The notes under the pieces are model-generated. The model searched no databases and had not been told where the DNA came from. It saw only the letters and a program-made list of their open reading frames with translations. A program made the position numbers and the translations under genes. A DNA stretch of 64,000 nucleotides from Nostoc sp. CHAB 5824 (GTDB lineage: Bacteria > Cyanobacteriota > Cyanobacteriia > Cyanobacteriales > Nostocaceae). Positions 42,893 to 53,482 of this stretch are shown here, one piece after another (position 1 is the stretch's first letter; each line of letters begins with the position of its first letter). The stretch is from positions 186,001 through 250,000 of the forward strand of contig NZ_JAIVFT010000008.1 in assembly GCF_020829665.1 (NCBI RefSeq). Reading direction: 5' to 3'.

Positions 42893-44398
42893 TTATTCGA
42901 TCGCTCGTCCATAAGTTTCAGTCATTGCTTTGAGGCGATCGCTAACCTCTGGCGTTAAAGCTGCGGACTGATATCGCCAACCCCAGCTACCTACAGTTTT
43001 GCCAGGAAAATTCATCCTAGCTCCGGTGCCCAATCCCAAAACGTCTTGTAGAGGAATAATTGCCTGATTGGCTACAGAACTCAGTGCCAATCGAATCAAA
43101 TCCCAGTGGATTCCAGACTCACTATTACAACCCAAATAACGCAAGACTTGTTCTTTTTCTGTGGGTAACAATTGATTGAACCAACCAACTGTCGTGTCAT
43201 TATCATGAGTACCCGTGTACACAATACAATTAGGCTGATAATTGAATGGTAAAAAACGTTTTTCAGCATGTGAACCTTCGCCAAAAGCAAACTGGAGAAT
43301 TTTCATGCCGGGAAATTCAAATCTGTCTCGCAGAGCATATACCTCTGGTGAAATTTCTCCCAAATCCTCGGCGATGATTGGCAGGTTACCTAACTTCTGT
43401 TTGAGTACCTCAAAGAAAGCCTCTCCAGGAGCTTCAATCCACTTACCATTCATAGCAGTTGTTTCGCCCTGCTTTACGGCCCAGTAAGCTTGAAACCCCC
43501 GAAAATGATCTATGCGAATCAAGTCTACATAATTAAGCATAGACTGGAAGCGTAGCACCCACCACTTGAAGTTTTCCTGCTGTAGCCGTACCCAGTTATA
43601 GACTGGGTTACCCCAAAGCTGTCCAGTAGCGCTGAAGTAATCTGGTGGTGTTCCTGCCATTAGTGCTGGCTCACCTGTGGATTCATCAAGGCAAAAGTTT
43701 CCGGGATTAGCCCACACGTCAGCGCTATCGTGAGCCACATAAATTGCGATATCTCCTAGTATTTGAATTCCGCGCTCATTAGCGTAGTGCTTCAGTTGTG
43801 ACCACTGTGAGAAAAACTCAAACTGTAGATATTTATGGTAAAAAACTTCATCTGCTAATTGTTGTTGCCATTGCTCAATTGCTTCTGGTTTGCGTTGAGC
43901 GATCGCAATTTCCCAAGTATTCCACCTAGCACCCTTATGGGCATCCTTGAGCGCCATAAACAGGGCATAATCATCTAGCCAGTAAGCCTGACTCTGACAA
44001 AACTCCTGAAATTCCTGCTGCTGTTCTGATGTTGCACTAGTTTTGAAGTTTTTGCAGGCTTTTTGCAGCATTGGTATCTTCGTTTGGATAACCTGCGAAA
44101 AATCTACTCTTTCAGTGGAAAACTTTGGTAAATTTGTGAAATCTTCAGTTAGCAAACCCTTTTTTTGCAGCAGTTCTGGGCTGATTAACAGGGGATTTCC
44201 AGCGATCGCTGAATAAGAAGCATAAGGAGAATTACTATCCCCCGTAGGCCCCAATGGTAATATCTGCCAAAGCTGTTGTTTACTTTCTACTAAAAAATCA
44301 ACAAACTGATAAGCTTCCGATCCGAAGTCACCAATACCAAACTGACTAGGAAAAGAAGTAGGGTGTAACAAAATCCCGCTAGTTCTGGGAAAAGGCAT
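42893..44398 (-). CDS. malQ: 4-alpha-glucanotransferase (amylomaltase)
   Basis: 501 residues, GH77. It disproportionates alpha-1,4 glucans during glycogen or maltodextrin turnover. It has the N-terminal RTSGILLHPTSFPSQFGIGD and catalytic segments DLIRIDHFRGFQAYW (Asp nucleophile), IIAEDLGEISPEV (Glu acid) and YTGTHDNDTTVGWF (third Asp). The length is standard and intact. It stands alone, its stop codon inside an AATTACG repeat. It functionally joins the GlgX, GH133 and GH63 genes at 21-30 kb. Confidence 0.95.
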   Translation of the reverse strand: MPFPRTSGILLHPTSFPSQFGIGDFGSEAYQFVDFLVESKQQLWQILPLGPTGDSNSPYASYSAIAGNPLLISPELLQKKGLLTEDFTNLPKFSTERVDFSQVIQTKIPMLQKACKNFKTSATSEQQQEFQEFCQSQAYWLDDYALFMALKDAHKGARWNTWEIAIAQRKPEAIEQWQQQLADEVFYHKYLQFEFFSQWSQLKHYANERGIQILGDIAIYVAHDSADVWANPGNFCLDESTGEPALMAGTPPDYFSATGQLWGNPVYNWVRLQQENFKWWVLRFQSMLNYVDLIRIDHFRGFQAYWAVKQGETTAMNGKWIEAPGEAFFEVLKQKLGNLPIIAEDLGEISPEVYALRDRFEFPGMKILQFAFGEGSHAEKRFLPFNYQPNCIVYTGTHDNDTTVGWFNQLLPTEKEQVLRYLGCNSESGIHWDLIRLALSSVANQAIIPLQDVLGLGTGARMNFPGKTVGSWGWRYQSAALTPEVSDRLKAMTETYGRAIE

Positions 44399-45256
44399 AA
44401 TAAACCTCTATTTTAAGAAATGGGAATAAAACAATTAACAGAACTGACCAGCAGAAGATTACGAGCCTATTTGAACTATCTCAAGTGAGAAACAACGAAT
44501 TTTAACTTCGTTGTAACTAGTTTATAGTGCCCTTCAATAAGCCTAAAGTTCTGATAAATATTGGTTTTAGGATATGCGTAGACGCTTTTAGCGGCTTGCC
44601 GCAGGCATCGCAGTTTAGGTAAATGGATAAAGTCGAGCTAAGTGGTATGGCTTTCATAAACCCTGCTGACTGGGTTTCATGCAGAACTTAAATAAGTATA
44701 ACTTTTTGCTCTAAGATATAAGATTAAGAGGCATAAAACATAGATGCAAAGGTTAATTTTTCGGAGAAAGTTTGTATTTTTTTGCTCTATTTTTGGAAAT
44801 TAACTGTTTCCTAAAGATAATTACTCTTATCACTAAGCTTTTTAAAGTCTGTCAACCTAGATTGTTCGCTATATCACTATCAAAATAAGACTACCCTACC
44901 TCATAACTCATTCTTAATTGAGAAGGGGTATAATGATATGCAGATAAAAAATAAGTAAATTCAGAAAAAATACAACCTTTAACCAAAATTTTAACCATTG
45001 CAGTTATATTGCATATTTTATAAACTCTTTCATGGTTAGCTGATATCTGATGCAAGCAGAGACTTAATTTTAATACAAATTTTGTTTTTTGTAAAAAAAT
45101 TTCTTCTAATATTAAATAGTTGGTAAATGGAAATCTCTTATAAATTTACCCAACTTTTATAATAAGTCTCGAAAAAGATAAAATTTTAGGTTTAATTTCC
45201 GTAGATAGTGTATACAACTACTTTTACAAAAGGTCTAATCGTGAGGTAGGGAATTT
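44399..45256. other. intergenic region, 858 bp
   Basis: AT-rich spacer between divergent malQ and GMC copy B. A dispersed repeat fragment (GCGTAGACGCTTTTAGCGGC onward, 44577-44616) is present. No ORF or strong hairpin was noticed. Both promoters must lie here. Confidence 0.5.
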
Positions 45257-46840
45257 ATGCTTCGTAAATCTTTTAGTCGTCGTCATTTTCTTCAATCTGC
45301 CACTCTATTCAGTGCTAGCGTAGCAACTTCAGTACTTACTTCTACTCGTACTGGAGCTACTATTGGTGATGAGTATTCAGAGGCTGTTGTTATCGGTAGT
45401 GGCTATGGTGGGGCTGTTGCTGCTCTACGTTTGGGACAAGCTGGTATTCAAACATTAGTACTAGAACGTGGTCGCCGTTGGGAAATTCCATCTCAAAATA
45501 ATCAAGACGTTTTTGCAACTTATCGTAAACCTGATGGTCGAGCTGCTTGGCTTAGTTCAACAACTTTATTCGGGGATTCTGTAGATACATATACAGGAGT
45601 TTTAGAAACTTTAAGAGAATACGGTGCAAATCCTTTGTGTGGTGCTGGAGTTGGAGGCGGGTCACTAGTTAACAATGCTGGTGTTGTAGTACCCAAAAGT
45701 CGTTATGTATTTTATCAAGTCTTTCCTCGGTCAATTGACTATGATGAATTGCTTCATGTTTACTTTGAGCGTGTTCGGAAAATGCTGGAGCCAAACCCTA
45801 TTCCAGCCGATATCTTAGCTACTAAATACTATGAATCAACCCGGTTATTTCAAGAACATGCAACTAGAGCAGGATTTAGAAATTATTTAATAGACTTTGC
45901 TGTTGATTGGAATGTAGTTCGTAATGAAATAGCTGGAACCAGAGTACCTTCTACGATTAATGGAGAAATTTGGTTTGGCTGTAACAGTGGAGCTAAGAAA
46001 AGCTTAGACCGCAGCTATATTCCCTTAGCAGAGCAGACTAAATATGTTGAAATTATGCCTCTGTCTGTAGTAACGGCAATCTCTCAATTACCTAACGAGA
46101 AACTTTATCGAGTTTCATACAATCGGATAAACACATCAGGACAAATTCTGGAAACAAAAACTATTACATGTCGCTATTTGTTTTTAGCTGCTGGCTCTAT
46201 AGGCACTTCCAAACTTTTGGTTAAGGCTAAAGCTACAGGTAAGTTGCCTAAGTTAAACGAGCATATTGGTAAAAATTGGGGAACTAACGGCGATACCATT
46301 GGTCATCGCTCAAATTTACCACCTATTAAAGATCAAGGAGGATTTGCAGGTGCTATTCTTGAACATTACGATAATCCTATAAGTCCAACTATCCTGATGA
46401 ATTATCCACAATGGAATAATCCTATAGGATCGCAAGAGTGCCTTGGTATGGGTATACCAGCAGCTAAAGGGGTCTTTAAATACGATGCAAGCACGGATTC
46501 TGTGAACCTATATTGGCCCTCATACCTTGACAGCAATAAACAACACATAGATGCTACAAAACTTACGTATAAAATCCTTGACGATGCCAATTTTAAAGAT
46601 GGGAAGCAACCCTCAACAGAATTTGTTTACCAGGATGTAGCTCATCCTTCAGGAGGAGCTACTATTGGCAAAGCGTGCGATCAATACGGGCAGGTATTTG
46701 GTTATAAAGGGCTTTATGTAGTAGATGGTGCGCTTCTTCCTGGCTCTGCTGGAGGTGCAAATCCTTTCTTAACTATTGCAGGTTTAGCAGAGCGTGCAAT
46801 GGACGAAATTATCCCAAAAATTAAACACCGAGATTGGTAG
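45257..46840 (+). CDS. Tat-exported GMC/cholesterol-oxidase-like flavoprotein (copy B)
   Basis: 527 residues. The twin-arginine signal SRRHFLQSATLFSASVATSV starts at residue 7. FAD motif VIGSGYGG (45-52) is followed by ERGRRWEIP, and flavin-contact AGVGGGSLVNNAG. The C-terminal pair is HPSGGATIG (His463) and ANPFLTIAGLAERAMD (Asn502). It is about the same length as copy A, but the HPLGGC of copy A is HPSGGA here, so substrate handling may differ. A decayed third copy follows directly. A plus-strand porin and lipoprotein follow the pseudogene. Confidence 0.88.
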   Translation: MLRKSFSRRHFLQSATLFSASVATSVLTSTRTGATIGDEYSEAVVIGSGYGGAVAALRLGQAGIQTLVLERGRRWEIPSQNNQDVFATYRKPDGRAAWLSSTTLFGDSVDTYTGVLETLREYGANPLCGAGVGGGSLVNNAGVVVPKSRYVFYQVFPRSIDYDELLHVYFERVRKMLEPNPIPADILATKYYESTRLFQEHATRAGFRNYLIDFAVDWNVVRNEIAGTRVPSTINGEIWFGCNSGAKKSLDRSYIPLAEQTKYVEIMPLSVVTAISQLPNEKLYRVSYNRINTSGQILETKTITCRYLFLAAGSIGTSKLLVKAKATGKLPKLNEHIGKNWGTNGDTIGHRSNLPPIKDQGGFAGAILEHYDNPISPTILMNYPQWNNPIGSQECLGMGIPAAKGVFKYDASTDSVNLYWPSYLDSNKQHIDATKLTYKILDDANFKDGKQPSTEFVYQDVAHPSGGATIGKACDQYGQVFGYKGLYVVDGALLPGSAGGANPFLTIAGLAERAMDEIIPKIKHRDW

Positions 46841-46882
46841 ATACTTTGTTTATTCTCTGAATATATTTCAGGGATAAAAATA

Positions 46883-48126
46883 GAGTTTGCTGGTGCTGGC
46901 GTTGGAGGCGGTTCTTTAGTTTACAATGCTATTATTTACCAACCTACTCGCGAGTTATTTTATAGAGTTTTTCCTCGTTCGATTAGCTACAAGAAAATGG
47001 ATGAGATTTACTATCCTCGCGTTCGTTCAATGTTGAGGGCAGCACCAATTCCAGATGACGTTTTAAAGACTGATTATTATGAGACAACGCGATTTTTACT
47101 GGAAAACGGAAAGAAAGCAGGCTTACCTACTAGATTACTAGATTTAGCCGTTGATTGGGATATAGTTCGTCAATAAATCCGAGGAGAAAAGACTCCCTCT
47201 GCTGTTAATGGTGAACATTGGTTTGGTATTAATAGTGGAGCCAAAAATAGCCTTGATCGCAATTACTTAAAGCAGAACAAACTGGATTAGTAAAGGTTTT
47301 GCCTTTACATATAGTCACAGCAATTTCTGAATTACCGCGACATGGTTACAGGGTTAGGTGTAATGAAATTAATGACAGAGGAGAAGTAATTCAATCAAAA
47401 ACTTTTACCTCTCGCTACTTGTTTTTAGCAGCTGGTTCTATGGGAACTTCTAAACTTTTGCTCAAGGCTAAAGAAAAAGGCACATTACCTAGATTGAAAC
47501 CTAGTGTTGGACAAAATTGGAATAATAATGGAGACATGGTTTCCCAACGTTCAAATTTACCAAAGCCTGTGATTGGTAAAGGAGGCTCATCAGGCGCTGT
47601 TGTGGAAAACATTAATAATACTCAAAATCCGATTAGTCTGATGAATCTGGAAGATTGGTTTGGTGGGCCAGGAACACAAAGGTGTTTGACTTTGGCTATG
47701 ACAAAACCGAAAGGATTTTTCACCTACGATCGCTCTACAGATGATATCAAGTTACACTGGCCTGAACAAGAAAATACAGATGCTTTATTAGCCGCAAAAG
47801 TTACTTACACAACTCTTGATGGTTCCATTAATACCCCTACCACAACACCGAAGTCAGACATTAATGTCTCTATCTGCGCCCATCCCTTAGGAGGCGCTGT
47901 CATGGGTAAAGTGTGCGATCAATACGGTCGGGTATTGAATTATCAAGGTTTGTATGTTGTTGATGGTGCGCTGATTCCTGGCCCTACTGCATGTACAAAT
48001 CCTTCTTTCACTATTGCAGCTATAGCAGAACGCTGTATGGAAAAAATCATTGCAGAAGATATTCATAATAAAAGATATGCTCTTCAAAGAAACGATCATT
48101 CTCAGTTTGTCGCAGCTAGGGGCTAG
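46883..48126 (+). pseudogene. GMC oxidoreductase pseudogene (copy C)
   Basis: Similarity to copy A runs from FAGAGVGGGSLVYNAI to the C-terminus (HPLGGAVMG, TNPSFTIAAIAERCME). The first about 125 residues, including Tat signal and FAD motif, are absent. An in-frame TAA is at 47174 (after DWDIVRQ). A frameshift at about 47268 equals loss of 4 bp where copy A has NYLPQAE. The last 275 codons (47299-48126) remain open. It is closer to copy A than to the adjacent copy B (YYPRVRSML, LLDLAVDWDIVR, GINSGAKNSLD). Confidence 0.88.
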
Positions 48127-48256
48127 AAATATTCAAGTTATAGGCATAACTGCGTTTTTAAGGTTTTGATCGTAAAAGTATTTCCTGGTCTTTAGGTAGG
48201 AAAAGCAAAGCAACTGTTTTGATTGGTTATAAGCTAGCACATCTAAACTACAAGCA

Positions 48257-49963
48257 ATGAGAAATAGTTATTTATCCCTTGCTCAAGGTGTAAGCATCCT
48301 TTGTCTAACTTTACAAAGCGCTTCTGTGCTGGCTGAAACATCACAACCTACTGCCAGTTCTGAGCCACTTGTAAACCCTACCGTTCTGGAAGTACGAACC
48401 AGCGTCATTGAAGCATTGGAACCTACTTCAGGGACACTTACCCTGATGACTCAGACTGCGACTAAAGCCGTTCTTGAAGATGAGATTGCCCAGACAGTTT
48501 CTTCTGAAGCCCAAGTTACCTCTGTGAGCCAGCTTGCGGATGTGCAGCCTACTGACTGGGCTTTCCAGGCACTCCAATCTTTGATTGAGCGCTATGGAGT
48601 TATTGCAGGCTATCCTGATGGGACTTACCGAGGTCATTTAACTATGACCCGTTATGAGTTTGCTGCTGGAATTAAGGCAGCGCTTGAGCGAGTACAAGAG
48701 TTGATCGCATCTGGAGTAGAAACGCAAGTAACCCGCGAAGACTTGTTAACATTACAAAAACTGCAAGAAGCGTTTGCGATAGAACTGGCAAGTTTGCAAG
48801 GTCGTGTAGACAATTTGGGAGCTAATACGGCAAAGCTAGAAGCCAATCAGTTTTCTACTACCACTAAGCTTACAGGGTTAGTTGTAACTGCTGTTACTGG
48901 AGGGGTTTTCAGTGGCGATCGCATTATCGATCCCAAAGGTGCAGAAATTACCAATGAGAACCCAAATACCACCTTTGTTTATCGTGCTTCCCTAAATCTT
49001 AATACCAGCTTTAACGGGGATGATCTGCTGCTAATTCGTTTGGACACAGGTAGCGCTCTAGGGGACGATAATGCTGCGGGATTTTTGGAGCCTACTTTTG
49101 GTAGTGCGTTAGATTTTTCTTATCGCTCAGGTATCAACGACGAAGTTCTGCTCGCTCGTCTGTACTACAGCTTTACGCTGTTCCAAGACTTTAAAGTAAC
49201 CCTCGGCCCAACAATTACTGCTCCAGACTTTGTTGACAAAAATAGCTACGCTAACTTGGGCTATTTTGACTTTTCTACTCTGGCATTAACTAATAACTAT
49301 ATTCTTCTGCCTGTTTTAAATTTGGGAGCCGGGGGAGTCATTGAGTGGAACCCAGGGGCAGGGGCATTTACAATGCGCGCAGTTTATGTGGCTGGGGATG
49401 CTGCAAACCCCAACCCTAATGGCCAGAGTTTTCGTGCTAGTGTATCGCCTTTAGTTAACTTATTATTTTCCAATGGGGATGGTAAAAGCGGTTTGTTCAA
49501 AGATCCTTATCAAGGCACTGTTGAACTTGAGTATTCACCCTCTAGTGCCTTCGCTATACGCCTCCAATACAGTGGTGGTAATCTATTCGATGGTCAATTT
49601 AATGTCTTTGGGGCAAATGTTGAATTAGCGCTCTCGCAACAACTGGCTATCTTTGGCCGTTACGGCTATGGCACTTACAATGACACAGATTTTGGCGACA
49701 TTCAGCCCACTTACTGGATGGCTGGGTTTGCGTTCCGAAACCTTTTTGTACCAGGCACTTTGGCTGGTATTGCCGCAGCTCAGCCTTTTATTGAGAGTGC
49801 AGTGGGCAACGCCACACAAACTAACATCGAAGCGTTTTTTAATCTACCACTTAGCGACAACATTCGGATCACACCTTTTGTACAAATTATCACTAATCCT
49901 GCTAATCAGGAAAGCAACGGTACGATTGTTACAGGTAGTTTGCGGACAAGCTTCTTCTTTTAA
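48257..49963 (+). CDS. SLH-domain OprB-type outer-membrane porin
   Basis: 568 residues. A Sec signal peptide (about 1-27, ending SVLAET) is followed by a linker and an SLH domain (about 95-150, DVQPTDWAFQALQSLIERYG, GYPDGTYRGHLTMTRYEFAA) that should bind peptidoglycan-linked polymer. A short coiled coil (about 165-200) precedes a beta-barrel of the cyanobacterial OprB/iron-uptake porin type, ending GTIVTGSLRTSFFF with the usual terminal Phe. It transports small solutes or ions across the outer membrane. The gene is plus-strand, after the GMC pseudogene. Confidence 0.92.
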   Translation: MRNSYLSLAQGVSILCLTLQSASVLAETSQPTASSEPLVNPTVLEVRTSVIEALEPTSGTLTLMTQTATKAVLEDEIAQTVSSEAQVTSVSQLADVQPTDWAFQALQSLIERYGVIAGYPDGTYRGHLTMTRYEFAAGIKAALERVQELIASGVETQVTREDLLTLQKLQEAFAIELASLQGRVDNLGANTAKLEANQFSTTTKLTGLVVTAVTGGVFSGDRIIDPKGAEITNENPNTTFVYRASLNLNTSFNGDDLLLIRLDTGSALGDDNAAGFLEPTFGSALDFSYRSGINDEVLLARLYYSFTLFQDFKVTLGPTITAPDFVDKNSYANLGYFDFSTLALTNNYILLPVLNLGAGGVIEWNPGAGAFTMRAVYVAGDAANPNPNGQSFRASVSPLVNLLFSNGDGKSGLFKDPYQGTVELEYSPSSAFAIRLQYSGGNLFDGQFNVFGANVELALSQQLAIFGRYGYGTYNDTDFGDIQPTYWMAGFAFRNLFVPGTLAGIAAAQPFIESAVGNATQTNIEAFFNLPLSDNIRITPFVQIITNPANQESNGTIVTGSLRTSFFF

Positions 49964-50407
49964 AACATTTACTAGAGTAGATTTCAAGACTTAGTTAGGA
50001 GATTCTAAATGCTGTTCCGGGATTATCAGCATCTACCAACAAACTCGCACGAAAATTCAAATGCTATCTCTATCCACCAAAATTGTTTTCATGCAAGATT
50101 TGTACGAATAAAATAATATGTTAAATCTACAACTTTTTTAAGATTAAACAATAGTACTTTTTGCATTTTAACTATCAAAAACTATATGAACTTATTTTTG
50201 TTGCGTTATTTGAGTACATATAGAAGATTCTTTAAAATCCTTACACAAACTGGATTAGAAATTTCTGGGCAAGTTTAAGGAAAAAAATAAGCTATTTAAG
50301 TGTTTAGTCAAAATTAATTTTGTACTCACTCTTGGCTAAATAAGTGAGTAAGTTTAAGCACTTATGTATTTCATAAAACAACTACTACAAAAAGAGGTTT
50401 TTCTGTT
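49964..50407. other. intergenic region, nothing recognised
   Basis: 444 bp of AT-rich sequence between the porin and lipoprotein genes. No ORF, named repeat or stem-loop stands out. Confidence 0.5.
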
Positions 50408-51448
50408 ATGCGTAAATTTTCTTTGCTTGTTTTCAGCTGTGTACAAATTTTGTTGTTGGCTTCTTGCCGTTATACCACTAAAGACACTATATCTACCTTT
50501 GCACAGACATCACGGCTCCCAGATGCCGCTGTAGCTGCTAGCCCTGAAGTAATACTGCCGCCAGCATATATTATCTCACCAATGAAGGTTATACAAAGTG
50601 ATAAATACTCCGAGGGTATTGTCTTAGATGGTGCGGGTAACCTCTACTTCTCCCAAACTAAAGCCGGGACAATTACAGTTTTAACTCCTGAAGGGTTAAC
50701 TAAAATCTGGGCTAAAATCCAAGGTGCCAATGGTCATAAGATCATGCCTGATGGCACTCATATTGTCGCTGCCCAAAACTCGGTGTTGCAGCTAGATGCC
50801 AATGGTAAGCTCCTGAAAGTGATTGCGAAGGAATTTAATGGTAAGCCCTTGCAGTATCCCAATGACATTACTATTGATTCACAAGAAGGAAGTTTTTACT
50901 TCACTGACTCCGGCAAATCAAACTCTGAAACTCCAAATGGCGCTGTTTACTACGTGGATTCTAAAGGTAAAATTAACTTAGTCGCTACTGAATTAGCTTT
51001 TGCCAATGGCATCCACCTAACTCCAGATCGAAAACGACTCTTTGTTAGCGAAAGCAATAAGAATCAAATTTTAGTCTATAACGTACTTTCGCCGGGAAAA
51101 GTGAGTTCACAAAAAGTGTTTGCTGAACTTCCTGTCAAACAAGGAGAGCAAATCGACAATCAGCCCGACGGGCTATGTCAAGATGCAATGGGGAACCTCT
51201 ACGTTGCTCACTATGGTATGGGTCAAGTAGAGGTTCTCGATCCTAAGGGCAAGCTGATCCGTCGATATTCAACTGGTAATCTCACCACTAGCAACTGTGC
51301 TTTTGCAGGCCCGAAGCTCGACCAACTATTCGTGACAGGTGGCATAAAAGCAGAAGATGGTTATGGAGGGATATTCCGTCTAGATATTGGCGTGCCAGGA
51401 TTAGACATCCGACCTAAGGAGAAAGGGTCATTGTTACAAGAAAGATAG
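50408..51448 (+). CDS. SMP-30/gluconolactonase-like lipoprotein
   Basis: 346 residues. The lipoprotein signal MRKFSLLVFSCVQILLLASC has the lipobox Cys at 20. The mature part is a six-bladed beta-propeller of the SMP-30/NHL-like type: YSEGIVLDGAGNLYFSQTKA, NDITIDSQEGSFYFTDSG, ANGIHLTPDRKRLFVSESN, QPDGLCQDAMGNLYVAHYG. Metal-ligand positions (Glu in YSEG, Asn in FANGIH, Asp in QPDG) are present, so a lactonase or hydrolase activity is possible. It is anchored in the membrane facing the periplasm, the same compartment as the Tat GMC enzymes. Confidence 0.88.
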   Translation: MRKFSLLVFSCVQILLLASCRYTTKDTISTFAQTSRLPDAAVAASPEVILPPAYIISPMKVIQSDKYSEGIVLDGAGNLYFSQTKAGTITVLTPEGLTKIWAKIQGANGHKIMPDGTHIVAAQNSVLQLDANGKLLKVIAKEFNGKPLQYPNDITIDSQEGSFYFTDSGKSNSETPNGAVYYVDSKGKINLVATELAFANGIHLTPDRKRLFVSESNKNQILVYNVLSPGKVSSQKVFAELPVKQGEQIDNQPDGLCQDAMGNLYVAHYGMGQVEVLDPKGKLIRRYSTGNLTTSNCAFAGPKLDQLFVTGGIKAEDGYGGIFRLDIGVPGLDIRPKEKGSLLQER

Positions 51449-52683
51449 ACTTTACCCAAATCAAGACAGAAGAATAATTCGCGATGTTTTCAACTTTGTT
51501 GGCGAATGTACTAAAGCAAGTTTCTGACGAAAACTGAAAATCCCACAAGACTGACGCAGTTTTCATAAGCAAAGGCACTTGCACTTTCGTCAAACGCCAA
51601 ACAACTGGATAATAAATGTGATGAGGTGACAACTCTTAGTGCCAAGCTTCCTTGTGGAGGGCTAGATGGGAATATTCAAACCTTTTAGTTGCTGAACTAA
51701 ATAATTTAACAGCAATAGCAATATCTCTCTTCTGTCAGAGTGGGAGCGTCAAATAGCTGAAAGCCTTTCGGGGCTATGTTTTTCACTTTTTGACTAAAAT
51801 GTTTAATTCATGTTAGAAAATAAAGCCTCAAACTTTGGTTAAATAAATGTTCCAGAGTCTGGATTCGATTCTTGTTTTCCGAAATTTACAGAAGAGGGAT
51901 ATATACAGCAGTTTTTTTTGCATGAAGTACAAAGCTACGGGGTTGGAGACAGGATGCAGAAGGTAGAAACTCTTTATATCTGATGCGTAAGTCCTGCATT
52001 TTGCACCTCATTTATTTGCAAACTGCTGTATTTATTTAAATCATGTTTTTAACCAGTTTTATCAGCTACATATTTTAGTATAAATATGAATAAAATAGTA
52101 TCAACAATATACCTGATGAAAATAGTTTTTTAAGAAAATTACGGATTTTTTATAAAAAATATATTATGAGAGTTTTAAATAGGGTTGTCTTAAAAAATGC
52201 TAACATGAATCTTAAAACGTATATATCATTATAATTACCAGTGGATTTTGGTAGTGTTTTTCTTCACTTTCTAATCAGCCATTTTAAATTTTATCTTTAT
52301 ATAGGTAGTCTCTCGCCTCATGAGTCTGTGGCTAAAAGATTGATCTTCAACACACTGGTAGTTTAAGAATTCTACCTTTCTTTTTATTCAATGAAGTGAA
52401 TTTAAAAGCTAGTTAGACACACTATAACCGAAAGAATGCAAACTTTATTCAAAACTTTAACCATTGTAATTGTGTTTTGTAATTTATAAACTAAGGAAAA
52501 TTCAGGGTTGCAATCAACAAAAATAGCTAAACAAGGAAAGTTGTCCTTCTTTTTATTTAGACAACAAGCACACACCTAAGTAAGTACATTTTTTCTGCTA
52601 TTAATCCAGTTAGTAGGGAAAAAATATTAGAACAGCCGAAGTTCAAAGTAACATATTCATCGATAGACTTAAAGGAGAAGTGT
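51449..52683. other. long intergenic region, 1235 bp
   Basis: No convincing gene. It contains an inverted-repeat element at 51903-52031. Otherwise it is AT-rich. The lack of conserved ORFs in so long a stretch between same-strand genes suggests lost genes. Confidence 0.5.
51903..52031. repeat. 129-bp inverted-repeat element (ATACAGCAGTTT ends)
   Basis: ATACAGCAGTTT at 51903-51914 and its exact complement at 52020-52031. The interior carries TGCGTAAGTCCT, an end of the 120-bp element family, near 51984. It is related by its ends to 31561-31663. Confidence 0.7.
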
Positions 52684-53400
52684 ATGGATTTACAAAATAA
52701 AGTTGCTATTATCACCGGGGCTAGTGGTGGTATCGGCGAAGCAGTTGCCAAGGAGCTAGACGCAGCAGGCGTGAATTTAGTTCTCACAGCGCGATCGCAA
52801 GATAAACTTGAACGCCTCGCGTCAAATCTGCAACATGCCAAAATCGTTCCCGGTGAGATCACAAACCCTGAATTGCCACAAAAATTGGTAGATTTTGCCA
52901 TTCAAACCTTTGGCCAACTTGACGTAGTTTTTAACAATGCAGGCGTAATGACTGTGGGTCCAATTGAAGGTGTCGATATCGAAGCAATCTGCCAAATGGT
53001 TCGAGTCAACGTAGAAGCTGCTTACAGGATTGGCTACACGGCACTGCGGCACTTCAAAGAATCCGGTAGTGGATTTTTAATTAATACTTCAAGTATTGCT
53101 GGGCTAAAAACAGTTCCCCAACTTGGTGCTTATTGCGGTACTAAATTTGCGATCGAGGCCTTTACAGATTCCCTACGCGTAGAACTTGCAGGAACCGACA
53201 TTCGTGTATCAAGCATTGCCCCAGGTACTGTAGATACGGGCTTATACGACAAATGGGGAGAACAGCAAAAGGATTTCATCTATTCAGGAGGTGTACTGCA
53301 ACCAGCAGACATCGCCCGTTGTGTTCGTTTCATCTTAGAACAGCCAGGTAACGTCCTCATTCCCAGGCTTTTGGTAGTTCCAGCCGCTGAACCAGTGTAA
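52684..53400 (+). CDS. short-chain dehydrogenase/reductase
   Basis: 238 residues. It has TGASGGIGEAVAKEL (cofactor loop), ARSQDKLERL after beta2 (Arg favours NADP), NNAGVMTVG, TSSIAGLKTVPQ (catalytic Ser) and AYCGTKFAIEAF (Tyr/Lys). The ATG at 52684 follows AAGGAG with good spacing. Substrate unknown. It is 82 bp before the double NHLP-module gene and on the same strand, so they may share a transcript. Confidence 0.9.
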   Translation: MDLQNKVAIITGASGGIGEAVAKELDAAGVNLVLTARSQDKLERLASNLQHAKIVPGEITNPELPQKLVDFAIQTFGQLDVVFNNAGVMTVGPIEGVDIEAICQMVRVNVEAAYRIGYTALRHFKESGSGFLINTSSIAGLKTVPQLGAYCGTKFAIEAFTDSLRVELAGTDIRVSSIAPGTVDTGLYDKWGEQQKDFIYSGGVLQPADIARCVRFILEQPGNVLIPRLLVVPAAEPV

Positions 53401-53482
53401 TACCAAATCCGCTTAATAGGACTTAATTTGTCTTTACTAGTGCAATCAAACCAACTTTTTTTAGTTTAAAGAACAGCTAACA

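Noticed and set aside
52557..52901. 114-codon minus-strand ORF
   Set aside because: Mostly antisense to the SDR gene at 52684, with no family resemblance.
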